NCBI GenBank assembly: GCA_043805435.1
Contig: JAZDHY010000092.1
Span: 1-64,000, forward strand
Direction of reading: 5' to 3'
Source of the DNA: JAEXOD01 sp043805435
Lineage (GTDB): Bacteria > Bacteroidota > Ignavibacteria > Ignavibacteriales > Melioribacteraceae
DNA length: 64,000 bases
In this document: one piece after another, positions 1 through 9,102 of the stretch
Position numbering within the stretch: position 1 is the stretch's first letter
How the letters are laid out: each line of letters starts with the position of its first letter
Notes under the pieces: model-generated
Told to the model about the DNA's origin: nothing
The model's database searches: none
The model's input: the letters and a program-made list of their open reading frames with translations, nothing else
Translations under genes and position numbers: made by a program

Positions 1-481
1 CCCAGTATAAATATTTGTTGTATTTACAAAACTAATATATAGCAAAGCAATTACGCTTTATATTCCCCCTCTATTTCCAAGAGAGGGGGTCAGGGGGTGA
101 GTTCCCATATGCAATATTTTGACTTTTGAGACAGCCTCGACATAATTTTTTATTTCCAAATAGACGTAATTTGATATTTATCCACAATTTTCACATAGTC
201 TGTTTTTGGTGTAATGAAGAATAAACGATTTATATGGCCTTTAGCTTTGATTTGAAAAATTTCATTAATAAATTATTTGCCCAAAATATTTTTATTTCAT
301 GTATATAATAAATGCAATTAAATTATCTATAACCTTATATAAATAAATAGATTACAGAAAATAATAATATCCAATGCTAATTTCGGAATAAAAAAATATT
401 GTTATTTATAAATAGTTAAAATTTAAAAATTAAAAAGGCTGCCCTTTTGAGACAGCCTTAAGCAAACTTGAAAATTAATTA
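1..481. other. Intergenic region with hairpin and MITE-like remnants
   Basis: No gene is visible here. Positions 65-89 form a hairpin (CCCCCTCT, 9-nt loop, AGAGGGGG) followed by a GGGGGTGAGTTC motif. The same arrangement recurs inside the MITE at 45197-45408. TTTTCACATAGTCTG at about 189-203 resembles the right terminal repeat of that MITE (TTTTCACACAGTCTG). TTTTGAGACAGCCT occurs twice, near 123-136 and again in the secF terminator near 445-458. The region looks like a dumping ground for degenerate mobile palindromic elements. Confidence 0.5.
425..459 (-). terminator. Terminator after secF
   Basis: On the minus strand, downstream of the secF stop, AAGGCTG and CAGCCTT pair around an 11-nt loop (435-459) and are followed by a T-rich stretch. 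This is a typical intrinsic terminator for the secD-secF transcript. Confidence 0.7.
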
Positions 482-1618
482 TTAAAAATTAATTTTTTGA
501 TTTTTATATTTTGCATAATCAAGTACAAAAGCACTTGCCACAAATACCGAAGAATACGTACCAAAGGTAATACCAAAAAACAAACAGAATGCAAAACCTC
601 TTAATACTTCACCTCCAAATATTAACAATACAATAACTGTAATAATTGTTGTAAAGCTGGTCATAACTGTTCTACGTAATGTTTTGTTAATAGCATCATT
701 CATGTTATGTTCAAGTTCAGCAGTTTTATGAATTTTAAGATTCTCTCTAATTCTATCAAAAACAATTACAGTATCGTTAATTGAATAACCAACTAAAGTT
801 AAAAAAGCCGCCACAACGCTAATTGAAATCTCCAAATTTAACATAGGTATAAAACCATATAGGAGGGAAAAGAATCCAAGTGTAATAAAAACGTCATGAA
901 ATAATGCAACAACTGCACCAACAGCAAAAGTAAACTTAAAACGGAATCCTAAATATATCATAATAACTAATAAAGAAAGGCCAACAGCAATTAAAGCATC
1001 ACGTTTTAATTCGTTACCAATTTTAGGACCTACGTTAGTTTCTTTTACAACAGTAAAATTATTATCTTTAATTTTTTTAGAGAAGTTCTCTTTAATCCAC
1101 TCGGAAATACCAACTCTAACAGAAACCTGAGTATTTTCAATATCCTCAGATACCTTAGAGGCTTGATAACCTTCCTCGTTTAATTTATCGGTAACAAAAG
1201 AAGCAGTCTTAGCAGAATCAAAATCAAAAATAATTGAATTTGATGTTGTTTCAACAACGCTTTTAATTTTTCCAACATTATAATTGTTAATCGCAGATTC
1301 AATATTGTTCTGAACTTTAGAGAATACAGATTTAGGTATCTCTTGAATTTCAGTTCTCACTAAAACACCGGATTCACTGCCAAAAGTTTTAACTTCAACA
1401 TTACCCAGTCCGATAGTGTTTAAATCGTTACGGATTTCACCAATATTAATTTGTTTTTCAAATTGAACGGCAACTTCAGTTCCACCTTTAAAGTCTATAC
1501 CAAATTGTAATCCTCTTACAAGAAGGCTTATTATACTTAAGGCAAATAAAGATGCAGAAACAATATAAAACATCTTTCTTTTACCTAAAAAGTCGATCTG
1601 TTTTTCAAAAATACTCAT
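482..1618 (-). CDS. secF: Protein translocase subunit SecF
   Basis: Inner-membrane component of the SecDF complex, which uses the proton gradient to help pull exported proteins out of the SecYEG channel. The 378-residue protein has the expected N-terminal membrane segment, the GIDFKGGTE motif (around residues 41-49), a periplasmic domain, then the NVGPKIG motif and a five-helix RND-type bundle containing LVGYSINDTVIVFDRIREN. Length is a little above the usual 300-350. The ATG start has GGGAGA about 10 nt upstream. It lies 24 nt after secD, so the two are co-transcribed, and it ends at a terminator. secD and secF are separate genes here rather than fused. Confidence 0.96.
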   Translation of the reverse strand: MSIFEKQIDFLGKRKMFYIVSASLFALSIISLLVRGLQFGIDFKGGTEVAVQFEKQINIGEIRNDLNTIGLGNVEVKTFGSESGVLVRTEIQEIPKSVFSKVQNNIESAINNYNVGKIKSVVETTSNSIIFDFDSAKTASFVTDKLNEEGYQASKVSEDIENTQVSVRVGISEWIKENFSKKIKDNNFTVVKETNVGPKIGNELKRDALIAVGLSLLVIMIYLGFRFKFTFAVGAVVALFHDVFITLGFFSLLYGFIPMLNLEISISVVAAFLTLVGYSINDTVIVFDRIRENLKIHKTAELEHNMNDAINKTLRRTVMTSFTTIITVIVLLIFGGEVLRGFAFCLFFGITFGTYSSVFVASAFVLDYAKYKNQKINF

Positions 1619-1642
1619 TTATCAATATCTCCCTGATAAACA

Positions 1643-3565
1643 TTAATCTAATTTTAATTTAATTCCTTTAACAGACATATACTCTAAAATAACACGTGTA
1701 ATAACAAGCGCACTAAATAAAGTCGATCCAATACCAATCATAAGAGTAAGTGCAAATCCCTGAACAGGACCGCTGCCAAATTGATAAAGAATAATACCTG
1801 TAAAGAAAGTTGTAATGTTCGAATCGAAGATAGCAGAAAATGAATTAGAGAACCCACTATCTATCGCAGCTTTAGTTGTTTTACCATTTCTTAACTCTTC
1901 ACGTATACGTTCATAGATAATTACGTTGGCATCAACAGCCATACCCATAGTAAGAACGATACCGGCAATACCGGGTAAAGTTAATGTTGCCTGGAAAGCT
2001 GCTAAAATACCCATTGTAAATAAAATAGTAAATATTAAAGCAAAATCTGCAACCATACCTACTTTTTTATAATACCAAAACATAAATACTGCAACAAAGA
2101 AAAATCCTAATAATGCAGAATTAAAACCCTGGGCAATTGAATCTTGACCTAAAGATGGTCCAACAGTCCTTTCTTCAATCACGTCAATAGGAGCTGGTAA
2201 AGCACCGGCTTTAAGTACAATTTCTAACAATTTTGCTTCTTCCAAATTTTCCATACCGGAAATTTGCGAACTACCGGAAGGAATTTTTGATTGAATTTCC
2301 GGAGCCGTATAAATAACGCCGTCAAGCATAATTGCACATCTTTTACCAATATTGCTGCCGGTAATACGCGCCCATTCTCTTGCACCATCAGAATTCATCT
2401 GCATATTAACAATTGCCGCAGTAGTTGATTGATCAATATTAGCTTGAGCATCAACAACTTTATCTCCTGTTAATTCAGGTTCTTTATTTACAAAATAAAC
2501 TTTGTAAAAATTCTCACCTTCCTGAACAATCTCCGGTTTTGCACTTAATACAAATTCCGAGTTATCAGGAATAACCTTTTGAACGTCCGGCCTATTTAAT
2601 ATTTGGTCTAATTTAGCTCTGTCATTTTCTTTAACAAAACTTTCCAAAAATTTACCTTGAGTGTTTACCATAACTAAAGAAAAGAAAGGATGTTTTTTTG
2701 CAAATTCTTCTTTTGAAAGATTTTGTTCGTTGGTAGTGTCGTTAGCGGCAACTTTAACAGAATCCGAATTTTTTGTAGAATCTGCTTTAGTTGAATCTAA
2801 ATTAACTTTACCTGACAATAATTCATCAATTCTTTGCATAATAGGAATAGTAACGTCACCTTCTTTAACTAAACGGAATTCAAGCAAAGCGCGTCCTTGT
2901 ATTAAACGTTTTGCTTCTTCTTCCTTAGAAACGCCCGGTAATTCAATAATAATTCTACGTGACCCCTGCTTTTGAATACTTGGTTCAGAAACACCATACT
3001 GATCAACTCTATTACGAATAATTTCCATTGCACGCGAAACAGCATCTGTTTCTTGTGTTTGTAAATCGGTAATTATTTTAGCATCATCTTGACGGATTGT
3101 TCCAAAATACCGACTCAATCTACGTCCGTTTGCCTGTAATTTAGATGCAAGCACCGTAACAATATTTTCATCAGTTATTTTAACCTGTAATTCAGCTTCT
3201 TTCATAGCTTTATTAAACAAAGCATCAGGGTCTTTAGCTAATTTTTCAAGTAATTTTGCAGTATTTACTTCCATTACCAAATACATACCGCCTTGCAAAT
3301 CCAAACCAAGTTTAACACGTTTATCGCGTGCACTTTTAATAGACGGATCGGCATTGATAAGGCTGTCTGTTTCCATCGAAATAAATTTCTTCAAATCAAC
3401 AGAAGAAATAGTTGGGTTGCTGCTTTTAATCTGTTTTGTAATTTTACCTATTTTAGTTTTAATCTCTTTATTATTCAAGTAATCTTGAAAAGTTGGATAA
3501 AGGAGATAAATACATAAAGCAGCAAATAAGGCTATTACAATAATTCTAAATCTTAACTCTTTCAT
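1643..3565 (-). CDS. secD: Protein translocase subunit SecD
   Basis: Partner of SecF in the SecDF translocation motor. The 640-residue sequence shows an N-terminal membrane helix (about 7-25), the LGLDLQGGM motif at 86-94, a large periplasmic P1 domain, the conserved GALPAPIDVIEERTVGPSLG stretch, and a C-terminal RND membrane domain with GMAVDANVIIYERIREE, which contains the proton-relay acidic residue typical of the family. A low-complexity Ser/Asp/Lys-rich insert with repeated DS(T/V)K motifs lies around residues 255-285 and makes the protein longer than minimal SecD proteins. It is the first gene of a two-gene operon with secF. Confidence 0.96.
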   Translation of the reverse strand: MKELRFRIIVIALFAALCIYLLYPTFQDYLNNKEIKTKIGKITKQIKSSNPTISSVDLKKFISMETDSLINADPSIKSARDKRVKLGLDLQGGMYLVMEVNTAKLLEKLAKDPDALFNKAMKEAELQVKITDENIVTVLASKLQANGRRLSRYFGTIRQDDAKIITDLQTQETDAVSRAMEIIRNRVDQYGVSEPSIQKQGSRRIIIELPGVSKEEEAKRLIQGRALLEFRLVKEGDVTIPIMQRIDELLSGKVNLDSTKADSTKNSDSVKVAANDTTNEQNLSKEEFAKKHPFFSLVMVNTQGKFLESFVKENDRAKLDQILNRPDVQKVIPDNSEFVLSAKPEIVQEGENFYKVYFVNKEPELTGDKVVDAQANIDQSTTAAIVNMQMNSDGAREWARITGSNIGKRCAIMLDGVIYTAPEIQSKIPSGSSQISGMENLEEAKLLEIVLKAGALPAPIDVIEERTVGPSLGQDSIAQGFNSALLGFFFVAVFMFWYYKKVGMVADFALIFTILFTMGILAAFQATLTLPGIAGIVLTMGMAVDANVIIYERIREELRNGKTTKAAIDSGFSNSFSAIFDSNITTFFTGIILYQFGSGPVQGFALTLMIGIGSTLFSALVITRVILEYMSVKGIKLKLD

Positions 3566-3660
3566 AGTTGCATTACGATTTAGTGAAAAAAATTCATATT
3601 TAAGCTATACATAAATATATACCCAAAGCCATATAAATCAAACTTTAGAATATATATTTC

Positions 3661-3693
3661 AAAAAACAAAACCGGTAAAATAATATTTACCGG
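3661..3693 (-). terminator. Terminator of the rpsF-ssb-rpsR-rplI operon
   Basis: CCGGTAAA (3672-3679) pairs perfectly with TTTACCGG (3686-3693) around a 6-nt loop. On the minus strand it is followed by TTTTGTTTTTT. It sits just downstream of rplI and marks the end of the ribosomal operon. Confidence 0.8.
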
Positions 3694-3705
3694 ACTAACT
3701 AATAA

Positions 3706-4155
3706 TTATGCGTCTTCTCTAACAATCCATGTTTTTACAACAGCAATTACACTGTGATGTAATTTAACATTAATTTCATAAATTCCAAGTGCTTTAATAG
3801 GTTCAACAATTTCAACTTTACGTTTGTCAATATCAAAACCTTTTTCTTTAATAGCATCAGAAATCATTTGGTTAGTAACAGAACCAAAAAGTTTTTCTTC
3901 TTCACCAACTTTAACACGTATGGTAATAGGAGTTTTTTCTAATTCTGCTTTTAAGGAATTTGCAGCTGCTAGTTCCTTAGATTCTTTCATGGATGATTGT
4001 TTTTTTTCTTCTTTAAGGGCTTTAATGTTACCTGCACTGGCAATATAAGCAATTTGCCTAGGAATTAAATAATTCAATGCATAACCTTCTTTAACATCAA
4101 CAACAGTACCTGCTTCCCCTAAATTTTCGAAGTGTTTTCTTAAAATTACTTTCAT
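3706..4155 (-). CDS. rplI: 50S ribosomal protein L9
   Basis: Large-subunit ribosomal protein that binds 23S rRNA at the base of the L1 stalk. At 149 residues it has the family's length. It shows the N-terminal signature region with VKEGYALNYLIPRQIA (about 22-37), then the long charged connecting helix and the C-terminal domain (FGSVTNQMISDAI onward). The ATG has AGGAGAG just upstream. It is the last gene of the conserved rpsF-ssb-rpsR-rplI operon. Confidence 0.97.
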   Translation of the reverse strand: MKVILRKHFENLGEAGTVVDVKEGYALNYLIPRQIAYIASAGNIKALKEEKKQSSMKESKELAAANSLKAELEKTPITIRVKVGEEEKLFGSVTNQMISDAIKEKGFDIDKRKVEIVEPIKALGIYEINVKLHHSVIAVVKTWIVREDA

Positions 4156-4173
4156 ATCAAATCTCTCCTAAAA

Positions 4174-4383
4174 TTATTTAATGGCTTCGGAAATGTACGG
4201 CATAATGGCAACTTGTCTTGCTCTTTTAATTGCAATTACTAACTCGCGATGTTGTTTTGCGCTAAGGCCTGTAATTCTCCTAGGGATTATTTTACCCTGA
4301 TCGGTAACAAATTTAATCAACTTTTTAAAGTCTTTGTAATCGATATATTCTTCTATTACTCTTCTTGCTCTTCTACTTTTCAT
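4174..4383 (-). CDS. rpsR: 30S ribosomal protein S18
   Basis: Small-subunit protein that forms a heterodimer with S6 on the platform of the 30S subunit. The 69 residues include the family core YKDFKKLIKFVTDQGKIIPRR followed by ITGLSAKQHRELVIAIKRAR. It lies between ssb and rplI with gaps of about 20 nt, as in many bacteria. No second S18 paralogue or zinc-binding CXXC is present in this copy. Confidence 0.97.
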   Translation of the reverse strand: MKSRRARRVIEEYIDYKDFKKLIKFVTDQGKIIPRRITGLSAKQHRELVIAIKRARQVAIMPYISEAIK

Positions 4384-4403
4384 TTAATTAACTCCAATTA
4401 ATA

Positions 4404-4883
4404 TTAATCTTTCATTAGATGAGATTCTTCATCTGTAAGGAACTTATCAAAGGTATTATCCTCAAAACTCGATTCGTCGAGATCGGGATCCTGACTTACA
4501 CTTATTTCATCTAAACTTTCACCATAACCTAACTTGCTATATTTATTCAAAAACTGAATACGTTTAGCTTTAATTTCAACAATGGTTCTATTTCTTCCAT
4601 CATCGGTTTTAAATGTTCTGCTTTGAAGTTCACCATCTATTAAAACAGCACTTCCTTTTTGAAGCCTGTCTTTACAGCTATCGGCTAATTTATTCCAAGC
4701 AACAACACCTACATAACAAACATCTTCCTGCCACTGATTTGTACTATCTTTATATCGTCTATTTACAGCAATATGAAAATTTACAACAGGGGTACTATTA
4801 GAAGTTTGACGAAAGACCGGATCTTTGGTAAGATTGCCGGCAACAATAACACTATTAAGTTCAGGCATTTTTAATTCAGCCAT
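4404..4883 (-). CDS. ssb: Single-stranded DNA-binding protein
   Basis: OB-fold protein that coats single-stranded DNA in replication and repair. Residues 8-112 form the typical OB domain (LNSVIVAGNLTKDPVFRQT, VVNFHIAVNRRYKD, VLIDGELQSRTFKTDDG). The start ATG is preceded by GGAGGAAAGGTA. The acidic tail ends TDEESHLMKD and lacks the DDDIPF-like tip that normally docks partner proteins, which is unusual for the main cellular SSB. It lies between rpsF and rpsR, the standard operon position. Confidence 0.93.
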   Translation of the reverse strand: MAELKMPELNSVIVAGNLTKDPVFRQTSNSTPVVNFHIAVNRRYKDSTNQWQEDVCYVGVVAWNKLADSCKDRLQKGSAVLIDGELQSRTFKTDDGRNRTIVEIKAKRIQFLNKYSKLGYGESLDEISVSQDPDLDESSFEDNTFDKFLTDEESHLMKD

Positions 4884-4913
4884 TACCTTTCCTCCATAAT
4901 ATCTGATAAATTG

Positions 4914-5324
4914 TTATTGTTTACTTTCGTTATTTACAGATTCTTTAGCTTCTAAAACTTTTTCAGCTTCGGCAGCAGATGCTTCAGCAGCAGCTACTTT
5001 TTGCTTTTGAGTTTCAAAAAAGTCTAATGCTTCTTTAGTTAATTCTACAGTAAGAAACCTGATGATGTTTTCATCTAAACGATAAGTTCTTTCAATTCTA
5101 ACAACAGAATCTGTGGGTGCAGTAAAACGAATTATTGAATAATAACCACTTTTTGCTTTTTTAATTGGATATGCTAACCTCTTCCTTCCCCAATTATCAA
5201 CATCTTGAATTTCTCCGCCGTAAGATTTAATACTTTCTAATATCTTACGCAAAGATGTTTCAATTTGTTCATCTTCGAGTGCAGCATTTAATATAAGTAC
5301 ACTCTCGTAACTATTTAGTTTCAC
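4914..5324 (-). CDS. rpsF: 30S ribosomal protein S6
   Basis: Small-subunit protein that pairs with S18. The core LNSYESVLILNAALEDEQIE and the later YPIKKAKSGYYSIIRF are typical. I choose a GTG start at 5324, giving KLNSYESV as the N-terminus, because CAGGGAGGAAATT lies immediately before it and S6 proteins usually begin two to three residues before YE. The longer reading frame, from a GTG at 5351, would add nine residues not seen in the family. The C-terminal tail is Ala/Glu-rich, likely a disordered extension. It is the first gene of the ribosomal operon. Confidence 0.95.
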   Translation of the reverse strand: MKLNSYESVLILNAALEDEQIETSLRKILESIKSYGGEIQDVDNWGRKRLAYPIKKAKSGYYSIIRFTAPTDSVVRIERTYRLDENIIRFLTVELTKEALDFFETQKQKVAAAEASAAEAEKVLEAKESVNNESKQ

Positions 5325-5575
5325 AATTTCCTCCCTGTGGGCTAATGGCACTCATATTATTAATGAGTGCAGGGTTAATTAATATATGTTTTTAAAATTA
5401 TAGACTTACAATATATAAATAAATTATAACAGGTGCAATAAATAAACCATTATCTTGTTTAACTTTTAGGCTTATTTAGCAAATATTTAAGTGTTTTTTT
5501 GTAAAAAGCAGAACTAAAACCAAAGAAGTAATAGACAAACGGAATTTTAAAATAATCTAATCCATATATAATAAG

Positions 5576-6163
5576 TTACAGCTCGTTTTTTAATTTGTTT
5601 TTATTCCGGCTAAAACTGTTTAACATTAAATCTAATCCACCAATAATAAACTGATTCAACAAAAGAACAGACAAGTCCAGACTTTTTTCAATCAGTTCAT
5701 AATCTTTTGAACCGATTTCGCTTAATACATAGTCGGCCATATTTCCTTTTTCAAATTGACTGCCAATTCCTAAGCGTAAACGAGGAAATTCATTTGAATT
5801 GAGATGATAAATTAAAGAATACAAACCGTTATGTCCTCCATCACCACCATTTTTTTTAATTTTTACCAATCCTTTATCAATATTCAAATCGTCACAAATT
5901 ACTAAAAAATCTTTTAATTCAATTTCAAAGTTTTTTAAAATTTGTAAAGCAGCCAAACCACTATTATTAACATAAGTAGTTGGCTTAACAATAATGAAAT
6001 CACTGTTATTTAATGTACCCTTTGAATAAATATAATTATACTTAGACGTAGTGTATTTTAAATTAAGCGAATGTGCAAGCTTATCTAAAATAATAAACCC
6101 GGCATTATGCCAAGTATGCTGGTACTTGATGCCGGGATTTCCAATTCCAAATAAAACTCGCAA
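5576..6163 (-). CDS. pth: Peptidyl-tRNA hydrolase
   Basis: Releases tRNA from peptidyl-tRNAs that drop off the ribosome. The 195 residues show the family start FGIGNPG (5-11), the catalytic histidine in TWHNAGF (His19), the VVNNSG-equivalent YVNNSG, and the ICDDLN aspartate followed by GGDGGHNGL. The start codon is TTG, placed where the family normally begins; GAGGAA from the end of the upstream L25 gene probably acts as ribosome-binding site. The rplY-pth pair is a common bacterial arrangement. Confidence 0.95.
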   Translation of the reverse strand: MRVLFGIGNPGIKYQHTWHNAGFIILDKLAHSLNLKYTTSKYNYIYSKGTLNNSDFIIVKPTTYVNNSGLAALQILKNFEIELKDFLVICDDLNIDKGLVKIKKNGGDGGHNGLYSLIYHLNSNEFPRLRLGIGSQFEKGNMADYVLSEIGSKDYELIEKSLDLSVLLLNQFIIGGLDLMLNSFSRNKNKLKNEL

Positions 6164-6172
6164 ACTTTTTTA

Positions 6173-6793
6173 TTATTCCTCGTTTTCGGATTTGCCTTTT
6201 CCAATTACTTCAGTTTCACTAACTTCGTCAGTGGATTCTGATTCGGCACGAGGTGCTAATACCGATACTATAATTACATCTTCGCCGTTCAATATTGCGA
6301 CATTTTCAAGGTTAACATCGGCAACATGTATAGATTGGCCTAAATGTAAATTAGTTATATCAATTTCAATATGTTGCGGAACAAATTTTGGTAAACATTC
6401 AATTTCCAATTTATGCAACGACTCTTGCAATGTTCCACCATCTTTAACACCAACTGCAGAGCCTATAAATAAAATAGGAACTTCAATTTTCATAACTTCA
6501 TCTGCACTTACACCCATTAAATCGAAATGTATGATTCTATCCGTTACAGGATGAAATTGTACTTCTTTTACCATACAGCGAACTGCAGGGTCAGAATCAA
6601 TAGTTAAATTAACTAAATGTGATTCAGCAGTGAATACTAATGGCTTAAAACTGTTTTCTTTTACAGAAATTGAAATAGGTTCTTTCCCTTTTATATAATA
6701 ATTACCGGGAATTAAACTATTTCTTCTCATCTCATTTACAGCACCTTTAGTACTTATTGATCTTCTCGTTGCAGTTAAATTATAATCTGCCAT
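6173..6793 (-). CDS. rplY: 50S ribosomal protein L25 (CTC type)
   Basis: 5S rRNA-binding ribosomal protein of the long, general-stress-protein CTC form. The 206 residues have the L25 domain (ATRRSISTKGAVNEMRRNSLIPGNYY, about 8-33), then the C-terminal TL5/CTC domain (MKVEVPI-like MKIEVPILFIGSAVGVKDGG, then LHKLEIECLPKFVPQHIEID). The acidic Ser/Glu tail is normal. It is followed 9 nt later by pth on the same strand. Confidence 0.94.
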   Translation of the reverse strand: MADYNLTATRRSISTKGAVNEMRRNSLIPGNYYIKGKEPISISVKENSFKPLVFTAESHLVNLTIDSDPAVRCMVKEVQFHPVTDRIIHFDLMGVSADEVMKIEVPILFIGSAVGVKDGGTLQESLHKLEIECLPKFVPQHIEIDITNLHLGQSIHVADVNLENVAILNGEDVIIVSVLAPRAESESTDEVSETEVIGKGKSENEE

Positions 6794-6957
6794 TGTATCT
6801 CCAAATAATTTTCTTAATTCTTGCTAACAATACTTAAAACTTTATAACTTACAAAACTAATGAATAAATTTCAAATTTGAAAGTGTTTAATAAAAAAAAT
6901 ATTTTTGTTTTATTTCTTTTATCTAATATTGCGAATTGAAGGACAAAAAATATACCT

Positions 6958-7137
6958 TTATTTTGTTATAATTACAACTTCTCTTTTTATTCCAAGTTTT
7001 TTCATTTTACTGCCAAGAGTTTTGCCGTTTATTCCTAATAACTGTGAGGCACTTTTTTCTCCTGTAATTTTCCCGTTTGTTAAATTAAGTGCTTCAATTA
7101 TGTGTTCTTTTTAATTGTTTATTTAATTGGTTAAGTT
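6958..7137 (-). pseudogene. Remnant of a sigma-54 activator: Fis-type HTH C-terminus
   Basis: On the minus strand a reading frame ending at 6958 encodes EHIIEALNLTNGKITGEKSA followed by SQLLGINGKTLGSKMKKLGI and a short tail. This is the C-terminal Fis-type (HTH_8) DNA-binding motif of NtrC-family regulators. It is open only from 7110 (TAA stop at 7111-7113). A different frame upstream reads NQLNKQLKR, which fits the preceding linker, so a frameshift and loss of the AAA+ and receiver parts are likely. No Walker motifs are visible upstream. I read it as a decayed gene. Confidence 0.65.
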
Positions 7138-7830
7138 GCAAACAATTATTTTTTGCTTGCTGATTTATCATAAAGCTAATTAAAACAATACATATAATTT
7201 TGTTTAATTTAGAATAATTGAGAAGAGCCACAAATGAAATAAAATGCAGCAAATATTTATTCCCCAAATGATTATTTGGATATTAAAACAAATCATTAAT
7301 AACTATTTCTATCCTTAAATCCTTTATTATAATTATTTCATTTTCATAGGTCTCAAATGTCAATTATTTGTTAAAGATTAAAGGGAAAATGGTTCTTCAG
7401 TATTTTTAATGGAAAATAAAATAAATAGTCTATTTCGTTTTATTAAACCCAAATTAGCAATTTGGTATATTTGTAAACTAACTACACCCAAAACAACCCA
7501 ACAACTAAATAATAGTTTAATAAGTTTTTAAAAAAATAACAGAATGTTGATTTGAGAATTTTGAAAAGATCTTAAATATATAGAATCAATTGTAATCAGT
7601 CAATTCAGTATCATCTATATTCTTTTTTTATTTCTTTTATTCAAGCTAAAGCACACTCTGCAATTAAGGTTCATTACAATATTAAAATATTTCCCTTGGC
7701 TCTAGAACCAGTAATATCTAATTCAATGCGTCTATAAAACTATAATTCTTATTAGTCAATTTTTATATTTCTGAACTTCTAAATATTTCCGTTTTTCTTT
7801 TTTGCTAATTTTACTGAAGAACAAAAAAAC
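7138..7830. other. AT-rich intergenic region, no gene seen
   Basis: About 690 bases between the regulator remnant and prs contain stops in all frames, no tRNA-like fold and no strong palindrome. They probably include degraded sequence of the lost regulator. Confidence 0.5.
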
Positions 7831-7868
7831 GGGTACAAAGCAAAAATATTCACTAAAGCTGCGTACCC
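7831..7868 (-). terminator. Probable terminator after prs
   Basis: On the minus strand GGGTAC and GTACCC pair with an inner AGC/GCT pair around an A/T-rich loop, followed by GTTTTTTTG. It lies about 20 nt after the prs stop. Confidence 0.55.
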
Positions 7869-7886
7869 CTAATTTTTTATAAATAT

Positions 7887-8831
7887 TTAGCCTTTATCGT
7901 TTTCAAATAAAGAACTGATGGATTCATGCTTATACGAACGAACAATAGCTTCCGCAAATAAACTTGCAACACTGCGTACTTCCAGTTTAGGATGACTTGT
8001 ACCTTCGGGAAGTGCTACGGTATCGGTAACATAAAGTTTTTTAATTGGTGCAGCCATAATTTTTTCAATTGCTCCACCGGAAAATACAGGATGTGTTACT
8101 GCACCGTAAATATCTAAAGCACCACGTTCTTTAATTGCATTAATAGTAGCAATAAAAGTACCACCTGTATCAATCATATCATCAACAAGTAAAACATTTT
8201 TATCTTTTACATCTCCAATAACATTCATAACTTCGGCAAAATTTGCTTCAGGTCTTCTTTTATCAATAACAACTAAACTGCCGTTTAATCTTTTTGAATA
8301 TGCTCGTGCAATTTTAATACCGCCAAAATCGGGTGCGGCAATTGCCAAATCAGGAATTTTATCTTTAAATATTCCTGTAAATATTGGAGAAGCAAAAATA
8401 TGATCAAAAGGAATATCAAAAAAACCTTGAATTTGAGCAGCATGCAAATCCATAGTTATTACTCTGTCGGCTCCGGCTACAGTAATAAGATTTGCTAAAA
8501 GTTTTGCAGTAATGGAAACTCGGGGCTGGTCTTTCCTATCTTGACGGGCATAACCAAAATAAGGTATTACAGCAGTAACACGTTTTGCCGAAGCACGTTT
8601 TGCAGCATCAATCATAATAAGTAATTCCATAATATGATCTGCAGGAGGATGTGTGGATTGAATAATAAAAACATCTCTGCCTCTAATATTCTCTAAATAT
8701 TTGACCCATATTTCACCGTCCGAAAAACGTTTGGATATTATTTCGCCCGGCTCGATGCCTAAATATTTAACAATACGATCTGTTAAAACTGAACTTGTTA
8801 TTCCTGAAAATATTCTTGGTGGATTTTCCAT
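7887..8831 (-). CDS. prs: Ribose-phosphate pyrophosphokinase
   Basis: Makes phosphoribosyl pyrophosphate (PRPP) from ribose 5-phosphate and ATP for nucleotide, histidine and NAD synthesis. At 314 residues it has the family length. Motifs include FSDGEIWVKYLENIRGRDVF near the N-terminus, YFGYARQDRKDQPR, the signature DLHAAQIQGFFDIPFDHI, and the PRPP loop VLLVDDMIDTGGT. It stands alone between the regulator remnant and the lexA promoter region, with its own probable terminator. Confidence 0.96.
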   Translation of the reverse strand: MENPPRIFSGITSSVLTDRIVKYLGIEPGEIISKRFSDGEIWVKYLENIRGRDVFIIQSTHPPADHIMELLIMIDAAKRASAKRVTAVIPYFGYARQDRKDQPRVSITAKLLANLITVAGADRVITMDLHAAQIQGFFDIPFDHIFASPIFTGIFKDKIPDLAIAAPDFGGIKIARAYSKRLNGSLVVIDKRRPEANFAEVMNVIGDVKDKNVLLVDDMIDTGGTFIATINAIKERGALDIYGAVTHPVFSGGAIEKIMAAPIKKLYVTDTVALPEGTSHPKLEVRSVASLFAEAIVRSYKHESISSLFENDKG

Positions 8832-9102
8832 TGGTATTATATTTTATAATTAGAAAGTAAAATATAAATATTTCTAATTTTGAAGTCAATTCAATCCCCA
8901 TCACTTAAAAATATATTTTACAATTTAAAAAATATAATTGTTTATAAATAGATATATTTGTCCATTTTAAGCCAATATTAACAAAATATTAATATTAGTT
9001 TAAATTTTTACTATAATAGTTAGTAATTATAATTAATAACAAGACATTATGTGTTATATATCACAAATAGTAATTATTTTTAGATATGGATCAATTTTTC
9101 AC
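8832..9102. other. Divergent intergenic region between prs and lexA
   Basis: Very AT-rich, with no ORF. It separates two divergent transcripts and must hold the prs promoter on the minus strand, which I could not assign confidently. Confidence 0.5.

Noticed and set aside
6905..7114. Plus-strand 69-residue ORF between rplY and prs
   Set aside because: It is antisense to the Fis-type HTH remnant, whose minus-strand translation matches a known family.
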